This document shows, in pieces, positions 60,256 through 64,000 of a DNA stretch of 64,000 nucleotides. Both the position numbers and the translations under genes were made by a program. The notes beneath the pieces are model-generated. The model saw only the letters and a list, made by a program, of their open reading frames with translations. It searched no databases and had not been told where the DNA came from. Origin of the DNA: an uncultured Clostridium sp. (GTDB lineage: Bacteria > Bacillota > Clostridia > Lachnospirales > Lachnospiraceae); assembly GCA_900543885.1 (NCBI GenBank), contig UQTA01000012.1, positions 1 to 64,000 of the forward strand. Direction: 5' to 3'. Position 1 is the stretch's first letter. Every line of letters starts with the position of its first letter.

Positions 60256-62901
60256 ATGGAGCATCTGCGCTGTGTTGTGGAGCGTATTACATATCAAAAT
60301 GAGGAAAATGGCTATACGGTTTTAAAATGCGCAGTGAAAAACTACAGCGATCTGGTAACCGTAGTCGGCACTATGCCAGATACCCATGTGGGCTCTGTCC
60401 TGTCTTTGGAAGGTTTCTGGAAAGTGGACGCAAAATACGGCAGGCAGTTTTGCGCCCAGAAGTTTGAAGAAACACTTCCTGCAACTGTTTATGGAATTGA
60501 AAAATATCTTGGGTCCGGTCTTGTCAAAGGGATCGGACCTGTTTTTGCGCGAAAAATCGTAGAAAAATTCGGTGAAGATACATTAGATATCATTGATGAA
60601 ACACCGGAAGAATTGATCAAAGTCCCTGGAATTGGAAAAATACGGGTAGAACGGATCAAAACCAGCTGGAAAGACCAGAAAGAGATCAAAAATATCATGC
60701 TCTTTTTACAGAGCAATGAAGTCAGCACTTCTCATGCTACCAAAATATATAAAACCTATGGAAGTGAAAGTATTTCTATAGTAAAAGAAAATCCGTACCG
60801 CCTGGCAGATGATATCTGGGGGATCGGATTTAAAACAGCCGATTCCATTGCGGAGAAAATGGGTATTGATAAGACAAAATTTGTCCGTCTGCGCAGCGGC
60901 ATTTTTTATACCTTAAATAAATTGGCGGAAAATGGTCACTGCTATGGGGAAAGGGAGCAGCTGGTAAAAAAGGCAAAAGAGCTTCTGGAAGTAGAAGAGG
61001 GGGAAATCGAAGTAACTTTGGATGAAATGCTTCGTTCAAAAGATGTGATACAGGATGAAGAAGGGATTTATCTGCCGCCTTATTATTTTTCTGAATCAGG
61101 CTGTGCGAAAAAACTGATCCATCTGTTGCTGGTAGGACAGAAGATCACCATAGACCCGGAAATCACCATGAAAAAAGTAACGTCCCAGTCAGAGATCACA
61201 TATGATGAGATCCAGCTGCAGGCCATTCAAACGGCTATTTCCTCCAAAGTCATGATCCTTACCGGAGGTCCTGGAACAGGAAAAACCACCACCACTCTGG
61301 GAATCATATCTGCGTATCAGATGGCCGGATATAAGATCCTTTTAGCAGCGCCTACGGGACGGGCAGCAAAGAGAATGGCAGAGGCAACAGGCATGGAGGC
61401 AAAGACCATTCACCGGCTGTTAGAGTATAAACCGCCGGAAGGCTATCAGAAAAACGAAGACAAGCCCTTAGAGGGAGATGTGCTGATACTGGATGAATGT
61501 TCCATGATCGACATCATGCTGATGTATAATCTGTTAAAAGCGATCCCGGAACATATGACGCTGATCCTGGTAGGGGATATTGACCAGCTCCCCAGCGTAG
61601 GAGCCGGAAATGTGCTTCGGGATATGATCGATTCCGGCCGTATCCCGGTGGTGCGCCTGACCCGGATCTTCCGTCAGGCTCAGGGAAGCAGGATCATCAT
61701 GAATGCGCATCGGATCAATAAAGGAGAAGCCATTGATATGCGGGGAGGAAAATCGTCCGATTTCTTCTTTGCAGAAAAAGAGAATAATGAAGAGGTGGTG
61801 GCAACACTGGTACAGTACTGCAAAGAAAACCTGCCAAGGTATTATCATGTGGATCCCATTCAGGATATCCAGGTGCTGACACCCATGCAGCGCGGGGAAT
61901 GCGGTGCAGTCAACCTGAACCAGGTGCTCCAGGCGGCCATGAATCCTTCAGACATTTGTCTGCGCAGAGGCGGTACACAGTACCGATTGAGGGATAAAGT
62001 AATGCAGATCCGCAATGATTATGAAAAAGAAGTATTTAACGGTGATATTGGGAACATATGCAAGGTGGATACAGAAGAACGGGAACTGACAGTGGACTTT
62101 GACGGGCGGAAAGTGGTTTATGATATAACAGAACTGGATGAATTGTCATTAGCCTATGCTGTGACCATTCATAAAGCCCAGGGAAGCGAATACCCCATTG
62201 TAGTCATGCCCTTTACTATGAGCCATTTTGTCATGCTCCAGAGAAATCTGCTTTATACAGGAGTTACAAGGGCGAAAAAGATCCTTGTGCTGATCGGCGA
62301 AAAGAAAGCTGTATTTTATGCCATCCGCAACGAAACAACAGCAGGAAGAAATACAAAGCTGTCACAGAGACTAAAGCCGGAAAGCGAAGAATCACGGGCG
62401 GTGGCAGTAGAACTGGCGAAAAAGCTGATAGAAGGGGAAGAAGAGAACGACGGAGTATCTTCACAAAACCATAATCCGGTGCAAAAAGAAAAAATGATCG
62501 TATACAAAAACAGCATCCAGCCCTCTATGGTATCGGAAACTCCGGCTGTTTACGAAGGAAATTTATGGAAACGTCTTTCCCAGTCCAAATTCCGCAGCAG
62601 CTTTACGTTAAAGGCAAACGATAAACATTATGTAATGGAAAAGGGAATGGATACTGTACGAAGCCATGCCGCAGACTTCATCAGAGATCGTCTGGCACCT
62701 GCAGAGCCGAAAAACGATGGAAAGCAGACTCCGATGCGCGGTCATCCTGTATTTGTGGCTCAGCATGCTACAGGAACCTGCTGTCGAAGCTGCCTGGAAA
62801 AATGGCATCACATCCCAAAGGGAAGAAAAATGACAGAAACAGAGCAGAACTATGTGGTGGATGTGATCATGGAGTGGATCGGGAGGCAGATGCAAAAATA
62901 A
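60256..62901 (+). CDS. recD2: RecD2-type helicase fused to a DUF4186-like domain
   Basis: Residues 1 to about 735 are a RecD2 5'-3' DNA helicase: N-terminal OB-like domain, helix-hairpin-helix motifs (GLVKGIGPVFARKIVEKFG; VPGIGKIRVERI), Walker A LTGGPGTGKTTTTLG (about 335), Walker B DVLILDECSM, VGDIDQLPSVGAG, and the C-terminal AVTIHKAQGSEYP and YTGVTRAKK. After a linker, residues about 769-881 resemble the usually free-standing DUF4186 family (LWKRLSQSKFRSSF, NDGKQTPMRGHPVFVAQHAT, CCRSCLEKWHHIPKGR). The frame is continuous with no sign of sequencing error. ATG 60256 follows AAGGAGAG. Function of the DUF4186 part is unknown; CxxC and His suggest metal binding. Confidence 0.9.
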   Translation: MEHLRCVVERITYQNEENGYTVLKCAVKNYSDLVTVVGTMPDTHVGSVLSLEGFWKVDAKYGRQFCAQKFEETLPATVYGIEKYLGSGLVKGIGPVFARKIVEKFGEDTLDIIDETPEELIKVPGIGKIRVERIKTSWKDQKEIKNIMLFLQSNEVSTSHATKIYKTYGSESISIVKENPYRLADDIWGIGFKTADSIAEKMGIDKTKFVRLRSGIFYTLNKLAENGHCYGEREQLVKKAKELLEVEEGEIEVTLDEMLRSKDVIQDEEGIYLPPYYFSESGCAKKLIHLLLVGQKITIDPEITMKKVTSQSEITYDEIQLQAIQTAISSKVMILTGGPGTGKTTTTLGIISAYQMAGYKILLAAPTGRAAKRMAEATGMEAKTIHRLLEYKPPEGYQKNEDKPLEGDVLILDECSMIDIMLMYNLLKAIPEHMTLILVGDIDQLPSVGAGNVLRDMIDSGRIPVVRLTRIFRQAQGSRIIMNAHRINKGEAIDMRGGKSSDFFFAEKENNEEVVATLVQYCKENLPRYYHVDPIQDIQVLTPMQRGECGAVNLNQVLQAAMNPSDICLRRGGTQYRLRDKVMQIRNDYEKEVFNGDIGNICKVDTEERELTVDFDGRKVVYDITELDELSLAYAVTIHKAQGSEYPIVVMPFTMSHFVMLQRNLLYTGVTRAKKILVLIGEKKAVFYAIRNETTAGRNTKLSQRLKPESEESRAVAVELAKKLIEGEEENDGVSSQNHNPVQKEKMIVYKNSIQPSMVSETPAVYEGNLWKRLSQSKFRSSFTLKANDKHYVMEKGMDTVRSHAADFIRDRLAPAEPKNDGKQTPMRGHPVFVAQHATGTCCRSCLEKWHHIPKGRKMTETEQNYVVDVIMEWIGRQMQK

Positions 62902-62933
62902 ACCAATGAAATATCAGAAGAAAACCAGGTGTA

Positions 62934-62962
62934 TTGAGAAAAAATGACAGATATGTTATATT
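62934..62962 (+). promoter_or_regulatory. Promoter of the type I methylase gene
   Basis: TTGAGA, 17-base spacer, TATATT with extended TG (TGTTATATT). About 55 bp before the TTG start, downstream of recD2. Confidence 0.6.
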
Positions 62963-63016
62963 AATACACAAAACAGATTGAAAATTCAGAAAAGAATTTT
63001 AGCGGGAGGAAATATT

Positions 63017-64000
63017 TTGGTAACAGGAGAACTGAAAAATAAAATAGATGGGTTGTGGGATATCTTTTGGGCCGGAGGTCTGAGTAATCCCCTGGATGTA
63101 ATTGAGCAGATGACCTATCTTATGTTTATTCATGATTTAGATGCAGCGGATACAACTCATATAAAAGAGTCGATAATGTTAGGAATCCCTTATAAAAGTA
63201 TTTTTGAAGGTGATGTAACAATCGGAGACAGAATCGTAGATGGAAATCAGCTAAAATGGAGTGTGTTCCGTGACTTTCCGGCAGAAAAAATGTACTCCGT
63301 TATGCAAGAACTGGTATTTCCATTTATAAAAAGTTTGCATGGAGATAAAGACAGCGCATACGCAAAATATATGGGAGATGCTATCTTTAAGATTCCGACG
63401 CCATTGATGCTGGATAAAATCGTTAATACTCTGGATGGAATTTATGAGCAAATGGCACAGTTAAAAGATGCAGATATACGTGGTGATGTTTATGAGTATC
63501 TGTTGTCAAAATTAGCCAGTGCAGGAGTTGCAGGACAATTTCGTACACCGAGACATATTATTGATATGATAGTGGAATTAGTAGAACCAAAAGCAGATGA
63601 TATTATTTGTGATCCAGCTTGTGGTACTGCTGGTTTTTTAGTTGGTGCAGGAGAATATTTAAGAAAAAAACGCAAAGAAGAGGTACTTTTCAATCGTCAA
63701 AACAAAGACCATTACATGAATCATATGTTTCATGGATTTGATATGGACAGAACCATGCTGCGTATTGGAGCAATGAATATGATGGCTCACGGAATTGCTA
63801 ATCCATTCATTGAATACAGAGACAGTTTAAGCGATCAAAATCCGGACAAAGAAAAGTATAGCCTGATTTTGGCGAATCCACCATTTAAAGGAAGTTTGGA
63901 TTATGACATTGTGTCAGCAGACTTGTTGAAGGTATGTAAAACAAAAAAGACAGAACTACTGTTTGTTGCGTTGTTTCTCAGAATGCTGAAAACAGGTGGT
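63017..64000 (+). CDS. hsdM: Type I restriction-modification N6-adenine methylase HsdM (partial)
   Basis: The first 328 residues of a type I R-M modification subunit are present; the gene runs off the window. The N-terminal HsdM helical domain (LWDIFWAGGLSNPLDVIEQM, TYLMFIHDLDAAD) is followed by AGQFRTPRHIIDMIVELVEP, SAM motif DPACGTAGFLVGAGEYL (about 199) and catalytic NPPF in LILANPPFKGSLDYD (about 287). The start is TTG 63017 behind GCGGGAGG, since no ATG is near. It should be followed by hsdS and hsdR outside the window. Confidence 0.92.
   Translation, partial: MVTGELKNKIDGLWDIFWAGGLSNPLDVIEQMTYLMFIHDLDAADTTHIKESIMLGIPYKSIFEGDVTIGDRIVDGNQLKWSVFRDFPAEKMYSVMQELVFPFIKSLHGDKDSAYAKYMGDAIFKIPTPLMLDKIVNTLDGIYEQMAQLKDADIRGDVYEYLLSKLASAGVAGQFRTPRHIIDMIVELVEPKADDIICDPACGTAGFLVGAGEYLRKKRKEEVLFNRQNKDHYMNHMFHGFDMDRTMLRIGAMNMMAHGIANPFIEYRDSLSDQNPDKEKYSLILANPPFKGSLDYDIVSADLLKVCKTKKTELLFVALFLRMLKTGG

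Overview
The window comes from a spore-forming, anaerobic, low- to mid-GC Firmicute, most likely family Lachnospiraceae. The evidence is the anaerobic (early cobalt insertion) cobalamin pathway, a spoIIA-sigF-spoVA sporulation locus, a T-box leader on valS, AGGAGG ribosome binding sites, and several families (DUF4364, DUF5716/DUF5717-like) that I associate with Lachnospiraceae. No genus is claimed. No tRNA, rRNA, CRISPR array or intact insertion sequence was seen.

Regions. (1) 0.2-14.7 kb: a long cobalamin gene run on the + strand: cbiD, cbiF-cbiH fusion, cbiJ, cbiE-cbiT fusion, cbiA, cobT, cobU, cobS, a second divergent cobU-like gene, cbiB, cobD and a cbiP-cbiC fusion. CbiL, CbiG and the cobaltochelatase are not here and may lie upstream of the window. 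(2) 14.7-24.2 kb: a galactose/methyl-galactoside-type ABC transporter (mglBAC) preceded by a YesN-type response regulator, a YesM-type histidine kinase and two membrane-tethered sugar-binding proteins, which together look like a sugar-sensing module. (3) 24.2-33.3 kb: small accessory units: CYTH protein, DJ-1/PfpI protein, Na+-dependent NSS transporter, CobW-type GTPase, secondary alcohol dehydrogenase, deoC-like aldolase with its GntR regulator, and a cupin (KdgF-like) plus RpiB/LacAB isomerase pair facing a LacI-type regulator. (4) 33.5-40.0 kb: protein quality control: tig, clpP, clpX, lon, ysxC. (5) 40.1-47.1 kb: DUF4364 regulator-like gene and a three-gene cluster of a 1196-aa two-part protein, an Hsp70/actin-like protein and a TPR-like protein, followed by a YbaK-type deacylase. 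(6) 47.2-55.5 kb: T-box-controlled valS, a SARP-like regulator with a GGDEF-like tail, an EamA transporter, folC, a 48-aa protein and a TPR membrane protein. (7) 55.5-59.1 kb: spoIIAA-spoIIAB-sigF, a small membrane protein, spoVAA, spoVAB, spoVAC. (8) 59.1-64 kb: an N-terminally truncated aldo/keto reductase, a RecD2 helicase fused to a DUF4186-like domain, and the start of a type I restriction-modification methylase gene that runs off the window.

Most notable: the Hsp70-like/TPR/giant-protein cluster of unknown function; the RecD2-DUF4186 fusion; a family of 100-151 bp palindromic interspersed elements with GTTACAGTTC ends (three full copies, two remnants); the absence of spoVAD/spoVAE at the place where they normally follow spoVAC, next to a truncated gene; an isomerase gene whose best start codon is ATA; and two interleaved inverted repeats in the clpP leader that could mask its ribosome binding site.
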